Part shown: positions 8,003-17,500 of the stretch, one piece after another
How positions within the stretch are numbered: position 1 is the stretch's first letter
Layout of the letters: every line of letters starts with the position of its first letter
Assembly (NCBI GenBank): GCA_905236635.1
Contig: CAJOCJ010000006.1
Span: forward strand, 2,055-66,054
Length of the DNA: 64,000 nucleotides
Direction: 5' to 3'
From: an uncultured Bacteroidales bacterium
Lineage (GTDB): Bacteria; Bacteroidota; Bacteroidia; Bacteroidales; F082
The notes under the pieces: generated by a model
Told to the model about the DNA's origin: nothing
Databases searched by the model: none
Seen by the model: the letters and a program-made list of their open reading frames with translations, nothing else
Program-made: the position numbers and the translations under genes

Positions 8003-9169
8003 ATGAAATGGTTAAGAAATACTATAGAAGTCTGGGCGTATGAGATGAAATGCGCGTTGCTCGACGAGGGCGTGCTGGTGTTCTTCATCGTCGTGCCTCT
8101 GCTGTACCCGCTGCTCTATGCATATCTCTACAACCATGAGAGCGTGCGCGAGGTGCCGACGGTGGTGGTGGATAACAGCCACTCGCAGCTGAGTCGTGAG
8201 TTTACACGCCGAGTCGATGCCTCCGCCGACGTGAAGATCGTGTCTCATTGCCAGGACATGATGGAGGCGGAGGAGATGATACACCGTCGTGACGCCTACT
8301 GCCTGATATATATACCGAAAGACTTCGAGAAAGACGTGGCGGAGCACCGTCAGACCGTGGTGGAGCTGTATTCCGACATGAGCGGACTGCTTTATTACAA
8401 AGCCGTGTTGAGCAGCTGCACTGAGGTATCGCTCGACATGAACAAGGAGATCAAAGCACAACTCATACCCGGCGCCACCGAACAACAGATTTCGGCATTC
8501 CAGTATCCTATTGAGTATCAGTATGTCCCGATGTTCAACACTCAGAGCGGTTTTGCCACCTTTATCATCCCGGCGGTGTTGATGATGATAATACAGCAGA
8601 CCATGGTGCTCGGCGTCGGAATGATGGCAGGAGAGGAGCGCGAGAAGGTACGTAAGCACATCGCGGAACCCCATATCATTGGAAAGAACCCGATAGAGGT
8701 GCTGCTCGGCAAATCGACGGTCATATTCACCATATATGTCTTCGTGGCGGTGTATCTGGCATGCATTGTGCCTATGCTGTTCAACCTCATTCACATCTGG
8801 CGTTGGCAGACATTGCTGGCGTTTATGGTGCCTTTCATCCTTGCCTGCGTGTTCTTCAGCATCTCGATATCATCCATTGCTCACGACAGGGAGTCGTTCA
8901 TCATCATGTTTGTGTTCCTGTCGATACCGTTGCTATTTGCGAGCGGCATCTCGTGGCCGGCCAGCAACATCCCGATATTCTGGAAAGGCTTCTCGTGGCT
9001 GTTCCCTTCGACTTTCGGCGTCAACGGATTTGTGCGTATCACCGAGATGGGGGCTACGTTAGAAGACGTCCAGCATGAGCTGAATGCCTTGTGGATACAG
9101 ACTTTCGCCTATTTCGGCATCTCTTATCTGGTGTATAAACGCACATACGGCAAGCAGCTCTGGGCATAA
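8003..9169 (+). CDS. ABC-2 type transporter permease, second copy
   Basis: 388 aa with the same layout as the preceding permease: one helix near residue 25, an extracytoplasmic domain, then a helical bundle (MIIQQTMVLGVGMMAGEERE, later GFSWLFPSTFGVNGF). The two are distant paralogues and likely pair. The ATG at 8003 is chosen; a TTG 9 bases earlier is possible but less likely. It is the last gene of the efflux operon, and a TTAACTTTT-rich tract follows it. The substrate is unknown; bile-salt or antibiotic efflux would be speculation. Confidence 0.88.
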   Translation: MKWLRNTIEVWAYEMKCALLDEGVLVFFIVVPLLYPLLYAYLYNHESVREVPTVVVDNSHSQLSREFTRRVDASADVKIVSHCQDMMEAEEMIHRRDAYCLIYIPKDFEKDVAEHRQTVVELYSDMSGLLYYKAVLSSCTEVSLDMNKEIKAQLIPGATEQQISAFQYPIEYQYVPMFNTQSGFATFIIPAVLMMIIQQTMVLGVGMMAGEEREKVRKHIAEPHIIGKNPIEVLLGKSTVIFTIYVFVAVYLACIVPMLFNLIHIWRWQTLLAFMVPFILACVFFSISISSIAHDRESFIIMFVFLSIPLLFASGISWPASNIPIFWKGFSWLFPSTFGVNGFVRITEMGATLEDVQHELNALWIQTFAYFGISYLVYKRTYGKQLWA

Positions 9170-9176
9170 TCAATTG

Positions 9177-9256
9177 GTTAAAAGAGTTAAGTTAAAAGTT
9201 AAAAGAAATAATATGATTGTTAAAATCTTTTAACTTTTCTCTGTTATCTTTTAACT
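9177..9256. repeat. TTAACTTTTAAC-type simple repeat tract
   Basis: Alternating copies of GTTAAAAG and its complement CTTTTAAC fill the gap between the efflux operon and the RND-type gene. The two orientations can fold into an AT-rich hairpin followed by T runs, so the tract may act as a weak terminator. Similar tracts lie at 23208, 26944, 35130, 36952 and 51967. Confidence 0.7.
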
Positions 9257-9264
9257 AATTTTCC

Positions 9265-9273
9265 TATCTTTGC
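9265..9273 (+). promoter_or_regulatory. -7 box of the RND exporter operon
   Basis: TATCTTTGC, an exact TAnnTTTGC match, lies about 20 bases before the ATG at 9294 and just after the simple-repeat tract. It separates the exporter-prenyl synthetase operon from the upstream efflux operon. Confidence 0.6.
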
Positions 9274-9293
9274 AATTTGTATAATTGCAAAAT

Positions 9294-11597
9294 ATGTGGA
9301 GTAAGATTGCTCATTATATATTAAAATATAGGGTTTTGAACCTTATTATCGCCTCTATCTTATTGATATTCTTAGGCTTAAAGGCTTTTAGCATAAGGAT
9401 GGGGCATAATATCGCCAACACCCTTCCGGAGACCGACACCACCATGGTCGTCTATCGGCAATTCCTCGAGAAATATGGGCAAGACGGCCGAAGCATTTTC
9501 GTGGGAATGTGCGACGACAGTCTCTTCACTCTAAAACATTTTCAAGATTATTACGACCTTAACGAGAAAATACGCGAGCTGCCCGGTGTGACCGAATGCC
9601 TTTCAGTTACTAGGGTTTTCAATATCGTAAAGAACGACAGCATCAAGAAATTCGAGTTGGTGCAGGTGGTGAAAAACCGTCCCGAGACGCAGGCAGAAGT
9701 CGATTCGATCCGTGAGGTGATTGAGAGCCTGGCGATGTACGACGGCCTTCTCTTCAACTCTGAGACACACAGCACTATGATGCTCCTCAACCTCGATGAG
9801 GAACACGCCAACACCACGATACGCCGTCCACTTATCGATGCGCTGAGCGTCCTGTTGAACGAATACGGCGACGCACACGGCATAGAGATGCACATCTCTG
9901 GAATGCCTTATATTCGCGAGATTACCACGCAGACCATGGTGAAAGAGATAGTGGGTTTCACCTTCCTGTCGATACTTGTGGCGGGACTGATACTATATCT
10001 CTTCTTCCGCTCATGGCGTCCACTGGTATCGGTGATTGCGATCGTCTTATTATCAGTGATTTACATGTTCGGTATAATGGCGGCGCTGGGCTTCGAGGTG
10101 ACGATACTCACTGGCGTCCTGCCACCTCTTTTAATTATAATAGGTGTGGAGAACTCCATCTTTATGCTAAACAAATACCATCGCGAGTTTGAGGTATATC
10201 ACGATAAGATTCAGGCCTTGCGCAACACCATAATGCGTATCGGACCGGCGAACTTGCTGACAAACACCACAACAGCGGTCAGCTTCGCCTCGTTTATCAT
10301 CACCCGTAACGTGCTGCTGGTGCCGTTCGGAATACTAGCAAGTATCTGTATCATGCTCACATATGTGATGACGATGGTGTTGCTGCCGACATTCTTCAGC
10401 TACCAGAAACGTCCTGAAGGCAAGCTCGTCAACTATATGAATAGTCCTCGTATCGCCTATATCATGTCGAAGATTTCTGCCTTTGTGTTGAGCAAGAAAC
10501 GCTATATATACGCTGTCTTGGCTGTGCTTCTCACGCTTTGTGTCATCAGCGCCACGCAGATGACCACATCGGGACGTGTTGTCGATGACATCTCTGAGAA
10601 GTCGAAGATGTACAAAGATATAATGTTTTTCGAGGATAACGTGGGTGGCGTGATGCCGTTTGAGATCTCCATCGACACTCGTAAGCCTAGGGGCGTGATG
10701 AACGCTGTGTTTGTCCGCAAGGTACAGCAGCTGCAGGACACCCTGGCGATGTATCCAGAGTTCAGCGAACCGTTGAGCATAGCCGAGGTGGTGAAGTTCG
10801 CCCGACAGGGCTTCTTCAACGGCAAACGCGAGCAATATAAGATTCCGAACAACAACGAATTCGGATTCATCATGAAATACATGCCTGAGACGAAAAACGG
10901 CGAGCTGCCTAAGATTGTTACACAATACATCGACAACGATATGCAGAGCACACGTATCTCGGTGCAGATGGCCAACGTGACGACACCTAAGATCGACAGC
11001 ATCAGCCGTACTTTGCGACCTAAGATAGAGCAGATATTCCCAAGTGAGAAATACGATGTGGTGATGACAGGCAGCGCAATGGTGACACTGCAAGGCACCA
11101 ACTACCTCATCGTCAACCTGTCACATTCGCTGCTGCTCGCATTTATCGTCATAGCACTGCTGATGGTGATTACGTTCCATAAGTTCAAGATGGTGCTTAT
11201 CTCGTTGATACCAAACCTGATACCTCTTGTGTTTACCGCTGGCGTGATGGGGGTGTGTGGCATCCCGCTGAAGATGTCCACCATCCTTGTGTTCAGCATC
11301 GCCCTAGGCATCAGCGTGGACAACACAATACATTACCTGGCGAGATACAGACTCCAGATGAAGAACAACAAAAACGACATTAAGAAGTCAGTGATGGCCG
11401 CTATAATGGAGACGGGACCGAGTATGATCTACTCCGCTACCATCCTCATCTGCGGTTTCCTCATCTTCGCCTTCTCGTCGTTCGGAGGTACCAAGATTGT
11501 GGGATTCCTCGTGCCGTTTACACTGCTTATTGCATTGATAACCAATATCTTAGTGCTTCCGGCATTGGTTTTGACCTTTAACAGAAAAAAGATATGA
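9294..11597 (+). CDS. RND/MMPL-type transporter
   Basis: 767 aa inner-membrane protein. It has a first helix at about residues 12-30, a large periplasmic domain, a five-to-six-helix block at about 220-380 (sterol-sensing-domain-like), a second helix near 405, a second periplasmic domain and a second helical block at about 615-760. This twofold pattern, at roughly 12 helices, is that of the RND superfamily branch with MMPL and HpnN proteins, which move lipids or hydrophobic molecules. It is shorter than the ~1050-aa drug pumps. The start at 9294 avoids a TTG within the leader. Its stop overlaps the polyprenyl synthetase start, hinting at an isoprenoid-linked cargo. Confidence 0.85.
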   Translation: MWSKIAHYILKYRVLNLIIASILLIFLGLKAFSIRMGHNIANTLPETDTTMVVYRQFLEKYGQDGRSIFVGMCDDSLFTLKHFQDYYDLNEKIRELPGVTECLSVTRVFNIVKNDSIKKFELVQVVKNRPETQAEVDSIREVIESLAMYDGLLFNSETHSTMMLLNLDEEHANTTIRRPLIDALSVLLNEYGDAHGIEMHISGMPYIREITTQTMVKEIVGFTFLSILVAGLILYLFFRSWRPLVSVIAIVLLSVIYMFGIMAALGFEVTILTGVLPPLLIIIGVENSIFMLNKYHREFEVYHDKIQALRNTIMRIGPANLLTNTTTAVSFASFIITRNVLLVPFGILASICIMLTYVMTMVLLPTFFSYQKRPEGKLVNYMNSPRIAYIMSKISAFVLSKKRYIYAVLAVLLTLCVISATQMTTSGRVVDDISEKSKMYKDIMFFEDNVGGVMPFEISIDTRKPRGVMNAVFVRKVQQLQDTLAMYPEFSEPLSIAEVVKFARQGFFNGKREQYKIPNNNEFGFIMKYMPETKNGELPKIVTQYIDNDMQSTRISVQMANVTTPKIDSISRTLRPKIEQIFPSEKYDVVMTGSAMVTLQGTNYLIVNLSHSLLLAFIVIALLMVITFHKFKMVLISLIPNLIPLVFTAGVMGVCGIPLKMSTILVFSIALGISVDNTIHYLARYRLQMKNNKNDIKKSVMAAIMETGPSMIYSATILICGFLIFAFSSFGGTKIVGFLVPFTLLIALITNILVLPALVLTFNRKKI

Positions 11598-12568
11598 CAT
11601 CTGTCGAAAAAATTCAGGAAAAGATAACTCAATTTATTGAGTCTCAAGATTTTATGGGTACGCCGAGCGAGCTTTACGCTCCTATCGACTACACTATGAG
11701 CCAGAAAGGCAAACGTATGCGTCCTACGCTGGCGTTGCTGTCGTGTGAGATGTTTGGCGGCGACATCGACGAATGTCTGACTCCTGCCGTAGCGGCTGAG
11801 ATATTCCATAACTTCACCCTGATTCACGACGACATCATGGATGAGGCGCCGCTGCGCCGTGGTTTGGAGACCGTCTATCACAAATGGAACTCCAATATAG
11901 CATTGCTCTCGGGTGACACCATGCTTATCAAGGCATTCCAATATGCTTTGAGCACCAACAAGGCCTATTCTCAAAAGGTGCTTTCGGAGTTATGCAAGGT
12001 GGCGCTTGAGGTATGCGAGGGGCAGCAGTACGACCTCAATTTCGAGACCCGCGACGACGTGACACTCGACGAATATATCGAGATGATAAGGCTTAAGACA
12101 GCCGTTTTGCTGGGTTCTGTCCTGAAGATTGGTGCCATAGTGGCAGGAGCGAGCGAGGCGAATATGCAGAAGGTATATGACTTCGGCATCGACCTCGGAA
12201 TAGCATTCCAGCTGCAGGACGACCTCTTCGACTGCTACGGCGACGTGAAGGTGTTCGGTAAGATTCCTGGAGGCGACATCGCTGACAACAAGAAGACATA
12301 TCTTTATCTGAAAGCCCTTGAGTTGGCTTCCGCTGATGACAAGAAATACCTCGAAGGATATTTCTCTATGCCGAAAGGCCGTGACGAGAAGAAGATGCAG
12401 GCTGTTTTGGATATCTTTGCCAAATATAAGGTGCGAGAAATCGTCACCGATGTGATGACGCATTATTACGAGCGCTCCCTGAAGCATCTCAATGCCATCG
12501 ACATCCCCGAAGAGAACAAGGCCGTTTTACGGAATTACGCCGATTACCTTTACAATAGGGTAAAATGA
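11594..12568 (+). CDS. Polyprenyl (E-type prenyl diphosphate) synthetase
   Basis: 324 aa, all-helical isoprenoid synthase. It condenses isopentenyl diphosphate onto an allylic diphosphate using Mg. Both Asp-rich motifs are present: DDIMD in LIHDDIMDEAPLRRG (about residue 75) and DDLFD in FQLQDDLFDCYGD (about 205). The GKRMRP start motif is also intact. The length fits geranylgeranyl to octaprenyl synthases; the product chain length, for example the quinone side chain, cannot be read reliably. It overlaps the RND-type exporter by 4 bases (ATGA), implying translational coupling. A terminator follows. Confidence 0.92.
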   Translation: MTSVEKIQEKITQFIESQDFMGTPSELYAPIDYTMSQKGKRMRPTLALLSCEMFGGDIDECLTPAVAAEIFHNFTLIHDDIMDEAPLRRGLETVYHKWNSNIALLSGDTMLIKAFQYALSTNKAYSQKVLSELCKVALEVCEGQQYDLNFETRDDVTLDEYIEMIRLKTAVLLGSVLKIGAIVAGASEANMQKVYDFGIDLGIAFQLQDDLFDCYGDVKVFGKIPGGDIADNKKTYLYLKALELASADDKKYLEGYFSMPKGRDEKKMQAVLDIFAKYKVREIVTDVMTHYYERSLKHLNAIDIPEENKAVLRNYADYLYNRVK

Positions 12569-12576
12569 GTTAAATA

Positions 12577-12605
12577 AAAAAGGCTCCCAATCGGGAGCCT
12601 TTTTT
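12577..12605. terminator. Bidirectional terminator between convergent genes
   Basis: Perfect 8-bp stem AGGCTCCC / GGGAGCCT with a 4-base loop, preceded by an A run and followed by a T run. It therefore works in both directions: for the polyprenyl synthetase on plus and the small membrane-protein gene on minus. Confidence 0.9.
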
Positions 12606-12611
12606 ATTTTG

Positions 12612-12639
12612 GTAAAGACGCACAATCGTGCGTCTTTAC
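12612..12639. repeat. Palindromic hairpin repeat, family 2
   Basis: GTAAAGACGCAC, a 4-base loop, then GTGCGTCTTTAC: a perfect 12-bp inverted repeat. It sits directly beside the bidirectional terminator. Members of the same GACGCAC/GTGCGTC family are at 26964 and 28593, and twice inside queA. Confidence 0.85.
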
Positions 12640-12643
12640 GAGA

Positions 12644-12886
12644 TTATTCGTTTCTTTTCTTGATGGCATATCCTGCGCCGAGAGCGGTGAGGATAAACAA
12701 TCCGGTGCCGAGAGGGGCGCCAACGTCGCCACCTTCGCCGTGACTACCAGGAACACCTGGAAGACCACCGTCTCTGTCGATGCCGTTGCTAACATCATTC
12801 CAATCATTGAAGAAACCGTCGCGCTGTGCGTTGGCACCAAAGCTCAACGCCATAACCAATGCTAATGCTAATAATACCTTTTTCAT
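12644..12886 (-). CDS. Small secreted/membrane protein with C-terminal P-x-G-x-G-L anchor
   Basis: 80 aa. It has an N-terminal signal peptide (MKKVLLALALVMALSFGANA), a short Gly/Asp-rich middle, then APLGTGL, a ~15-residue hydrophobic stretch (FILTALGAGYAI) and a basic end (KKRNE). The 77-aa protein at 28.7 kb and the fragment at the window start share this tail. It is the last gene of a surface-protein cassette, 32 bases after the 524-aa T9SS protein. I recognise no named family. The motif-helix-basic-tail order resembles LPXTG- or PEP-CTERM-like sorting signals, but the protein could simply be a small bitopic membrane protein. Confidence 0.78.
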   Translation of the reverse strand: MKKVLLALALVMALSFGANAQRDGFFNDWNDVSNGIDRDGGLPGVPGSHGEGGDVGAPLGTGLFILTALGAGYAIKKRNE

Positions 12887-12918
12887 ATTTCTAACTTTTT
12901 ATTTATTATACAATATTA

Positions 12919-14493
12919 TTATCTCACAACGATCTTCTGTGTCTTAACATCGTTTCCAATCATTCTGAAGACGTAAACAGCATTGGCGAACTGGTCTGCG
13001 CTGATGCGCTCGCTGCCATTCACCTCATAGCTGCCCACGAAACGACCCATGACGTCGAACACCTGCAGTGTGCCCTCACCGTTGACGATGAGTTCGCTAC
13101 CATACTGATAAACGAAGGTGTCGTTGGCTGATGTCTCGTAGAAACGGACGATGAAACGGTTTTCAGCGTCGCGTGGTGAACCGACGAAGCTGTATTCAGG
13201 TGTTGTGAAGAGGTTGACATCTTCGCCTGTGAGCTTGTCGATGAGGTGGAGGTAGCCAATGTTGGAGCTGTTGAGCTTAATGCTGATGGTGTAGGTGCCT
13301 GCTGTCTCAGCCTTGAAGTTGAGAGGCATCTCATTTGTCTCAGCATTTGCGATAGCGTACTCGGCGTTTTCCTGTGGGAAGTAGATCTTGCTGCTGTTGT
13401 TCATCTGGTATTTGCCAAGACCCATACCACCGTCGAAACGGACGATAGCCTTGTCGATGGCTTGACCATTGCTGCTGAGGACAACATTTGCTGAAGCAAT
13501 CTCATTACCGCGTTTGCCGCCAAGAACTGCAGTGAATTTGACCTTCTGGCCAGGTTCTGTAGCCTGTACCAAAACGCCTTCCATCAAATTGAGGTTGCCA
13601 CTTTCAAGTGTTGGAGCGAAATAGCTGCGGGTCTCTGCATCCAGTTTGTAGTATGGTCTGTCAACTTGTGCCTCACCACCGAATGGGTTACCAACGAGGT
13701 TGAAGCCTGCGCATGCAGCACCATCCACATAGTCCAAATCGAACTCACCATTGCCTGTGTAAGGAGTACCTGTCACAGTGATGGTTGTGCCGGTCTTGTG
13801 AGCATAGAGGTAACCTCTACCAGCCTCAAGGTTGAAGTGATAGTGCTCGCCTTCTTTCTTGTAGTTCTCCCACTCACCTTCAGCACCAGCCTGGTTGAAA
13901 CGGAAGAGGTCGTAGTCGCTTTCATTTTCTGCAATCATTTCTGAATTAGCAGGAACTGCACCGTCGATTGGAGAAGCAATGAGGTAGTAGCCGCCATTGC
14001 TGTCGCCATAACCGGTGATATTCAGTGTGAATGTTGCACCACCACCATTGGTGAAGTTGATAGCGTAAGGAGCTGTGACGGAACCGATCTTTCCACCAGC
14101 CTCGAATTCGATGACTTCTCCGAGGTCGATTTCATAGGTCCATTCTGTCTCTGTGGCGTGATCGTAGATCTTCCATACAGGATAGGTGAAACCGTTGTCT
14201 CCTCTTAATTTTAACTGATAAATCCATTGATTTGACTTGGATCTCCAAGTTGGGAATTTGGCACCACGGCATTCGCCATCCTGGTCGAATACGCCGATTT
14301 CGAGCCATTCGCCACCTGCATCATGCTGGCCCTCACCATTGTACACCTCAACGCCGTCAATAGAAAGGACACCAGTTACTGTTAAGTGTGTTCCCTGAAC
14401 TCCGAGCTCGTTGATAACGTAGTGGAGGTCAGTACTTTGTGCAAACAACATTGTGCTTGACAAACAAAGAAGAAATACTAATAACTTTTTCAT
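12919..14493 (-). CDS. Secreted protein with T9SS C-terminal domain
   Basis: 524 aa. Signal peptide at residues 1-18 (ending MLFAQ). The first ~330 residues are beta-rich and of unknown function, with hints of a carbohydrate-binding-like fold. The final ~185 residues form a module shared with the 1610-aa protein at 29 kb (LTGEDVNLF, then SFVGSPRDAENRFIVRF), ending in a T9SS type A sorting domain (GTLQVFDVMGRFVGSYEVNG and TQKIVVR). It should be exported by the type IX system and attached to the surface. It lies 30 bases after the 1668-aa gene and 32 bases before the small membrane protein, so all three are probably one operon. Confidence 0.85.
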   Translation of the reverse strand: MKKLLVFLLCLSSTMLFAQSTDLHYVINELGVQGTHLTVTGVLSIDGVEVYNGEGQHDAGGEWLEIGVFDQDGECRGAKFPTWRSKSNQWIYQLKLRGDNGFTYPVWKIYDHATETEWTYEIDLGEVIEFEAGGKIGSVTAPYAINFTNGGGATFTLNITGYGDSNGGYYLIASPIDGAVPANSEMIAENESDYDLFRFNQAGAEGEWENYKKEGEHYHFNLEAGRGYLYAHKTGTTITVTGTPYTGNGEFDLDYVDGAACAGFNLVGNPFGGEAQVDRPYYKLDAETRSYFAPTLESGNLNLMEGVLVQATEPGQKVKFTAVLGGKRGNEIASANVVLSSNGQAIDKAIVRFDGGMGLGKYQMNNSSKIYFPQENAEYAIANAETNEMPLNFKAETAGTYTISIKLNSSNIGYLHLIDKLTGEDVNLFTTPEYSFVGSPRDAENRFIVRFYETSANDTFVYQYGSELIVNGEGTLQVFDVMGRFVGSYEVNGSERISADQFANAVYVFRMIGNDVKTQKIVVR

Positions 14494-14523
14494 TTTTTTA
14501 TTTATTTATTGTTTGACTTCTGT

Positions 14524-17500
14524 TTATTTTGCATTTTTAGTGGTAATGCTCTTGATATCTTTGATACCTTTTGTAATTATAAGTTCAGGCATGTCCTCAC
14601 GTTTTCTATCAATGACTTTGATGTCCTTGGTTTCTTCTTCAGACATTTTCTCTTCATCATTGACTGATTTTGCGTCTTTTTTGCTATCAAGCACATTGCC
14701 ATCGCGCACTGCTTTCTTGGCTCCAGTAGCGAATATGAGTGTCTTCGAATCAGTGTCGTTCGAGAAATACATCACACCTTCTCCTGGTACGAATGTCTCT
14801 AAGTCGCCGAACCATTCGTCACCGTCAAACTCTGTTGAGTTCTCCTTGGTCTGCATCATGTCGCCTTCATAAGCGTTGAAGTTGAACATTGCGTCAGCAA
14901 CCTCAATACCATCTGCGCTTGGGAATCCGATCCAGTTCCAACCTGGGTTGATGGTGATTGAATATTCGGTAACAACAGCTGGTGTACCTGACAACTCGAC
15001 TGTGCAGTCGGTATTGGCGTAGATGAGGTAAGTCTCATTGTTGAAGATACCTTCGTCGTCCAAGTCGCCGAACCACTCTTCACCGTCGAACTCGGTTGAG
15101 TAGAGGAATGACTGGATTTCATCGGCGTTCGTACCAAGGCTTGCCTTAAGCATGTCGAGCATATCGACTGGGTCGTCAACTGCGATGTAGGTGCTGAACC
15201 AGTTCCAGCCTTCAACGAGGTCGGTTGTCTGTGTTGTACCTGCAACGAATGCAACAGCTACGTCATCGACATACCATGCATGAGCGTTGTTGCCTTCATA
15301 CTTGAATGCGAGGCTGATAGTCTGACCGACGTAGGCTGAGAGGTCGATAGTTGTCTCATACCATACACCATTTTCTATTTCCGAATCATCAGCTGCCCAA
15401 AGCTCGGTTTCATTATCGCCGTCAATCAAAACAACAGAACTGCGGTCATAATCTGCAATGTAATTGTAACGTGATTGGAATGTCATGTTAACTGGTGCAG
15501 GATCGTTTGCAATGGCGAGGTCCGGTAATACCAAATAGATATCACCATAATAGCCGCTATATGCACATTTTGAACCAGTAACAGAGTATGAGGAATTTTG
15601 TGTCCATTGACGAGTACCATTCGGAATGCTTGTCCAGCATGTAGGAACCCATGTGCCTTCGAAGCTTTCGAAGAACGAATTCGAAGCGTCAACAACGAAG
15701 TCTTCACACTGTGTTGTGAATGTGAACTCCTGTGATGGATCACTTGAATCTGTCTCGGAGCAGTTTGCAACAACATAATACTTATAGGTGGTAGATGGTG
15801 TCAAGCCTTCCAAGAGGTAAGGATTGTCTTCCACATTTTCGATCATTGTGTAGTCGGCGTCTGTTGATACCTTATAGTAGATGGTCCATTCTGTTTCGCC
15901 GCTGTTGGATGTCCATGCCAATTCAGCTGTATTAGATGTTGTTGTGGCATCGAGTGCAGTAGGAGTCTGGCATGTTGGAGGAATACCAACTCTGAGGTTA
16001 TCGACGAAGATGGCACCATTGCCATAGTTGGCGGTTGCATAGAATTGGATTATGATTGACTGGTTAGAATATGCTGCCAATGAGATAGATGCAGGAGTGA
16101 ACTCTCCTGGGTCGGTATATGAACTGCCGCTACCCTTTGAGTATGACTGCAAATCGGTAAATGTATTGCCGCCATCGGTAGAAATCTTCACCGTGAAGTC
16201 GCCGCAACTTGCGTTATGTGCGTAATCGAATGTGAAAGCATATTCATCGGCTCCCAATACAATAACAGGAGTATTGATTATTGCTGTTCCGCTTTGGACA
16301 AAGTAGTTGTTCATACGCATCATCATATTGTTATTATAGGAATATGTACCCCAGACATAGTAGTACGAGCTGCCGCTAGCAGTAGAAGATGTTGAAGCTG
16401 AAATGTCCCAGCAATCAGGAGTGATGCTAGCACTCATTCCTTCGAAGGTCTCTGTCCATGGCAAAGCTGTGATTTCTGAACATGGGGTCTTGAAGGTGTA
16501 AACAGCTGATGGCTCGCTGGTTTCTGAAGCAGAGCAGTTGGCAACCACATAATACATATAGTTAGTAGATGGTGTCAAACCTTCCAAGAGGTAAGGATTG
16601 TCTTCCACGTTTTCAACCATTGTGTAGTCAGCATCTGCTGCTGCCTTCCAGTAGAGTGTCCATGAGGTCTCGCCGCTGTTGGCAGTCCAGCTGAGTTCTG
16701 CTGAATCGCTGGCAACTATAGCTGTAAGATCTGATGGGGCGATACATGCAGGAGCCTCGGTGACACGCAGTGTGTAGTCGTTGGCATTCATCCATGTACC
16801 GCTTACACATGGGTCGTGAGCAGCGCTCCAGTTGGTGGTGCCGTTGCCATAGAAGTTGGTGAAGTATGAGTCAGCTCCGTAAATACGCATGCGGTAGTCG
16901 CCCAATGCCTGGGTGGCAGGAACTGTGAATGTGGCCTCGAGAGTTCCGGAGCCTGATGCGCATTTGCCAACATAAACGACCTCTGAGTCTTCGAATGAAT
17001 AGCTGTTATCCCAGTCAACCCAGATGACGAATGTGTAAGGATAGCTGCTTGTGCTTGTGGTGATTGCAACTGTTGCTAATGTGCCGGCTGCAATTGAACC
17101 CACCATGCTTGTATAATCGCCATAGTATGGAGATGAACTGGGCAGACCATTGGTGTCACTATTGTTGACGATGTCGTCTGTACCGAAAGCTACGCCAGTG
17201 ATACCCTGGCCGTCTCTTGAGGTAGGAGCAGGTACGCAGTATCCTACATTAAATGATGTGCCAACCCATGAGCTGTAACCGTCTGTGCCGCAGTTGGCGC
17301 GCACCCAAACGTAGTTGTCGCCAACCACTGTATATGATGCCAGGTCGAACTCATTCTCTGTGACATCGTCGGCGATGATGTTCTCTTCTGGATCTGCATC
17401 ACTGCTGGTTGCGAATGCTATTTCATAGAGACCGGCAGTGCCTACCCATGTAATAACTGCATTTTTGCCACCATCGACAGCTAAATCGGTAGGTCTGTCG

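Noticed and set aside
8012-8794. 260-codon open frame on the minus strand
   Set aside because: Antisense to the second ABC-2 permease, His- and Arg-rich, with no start context or homology.
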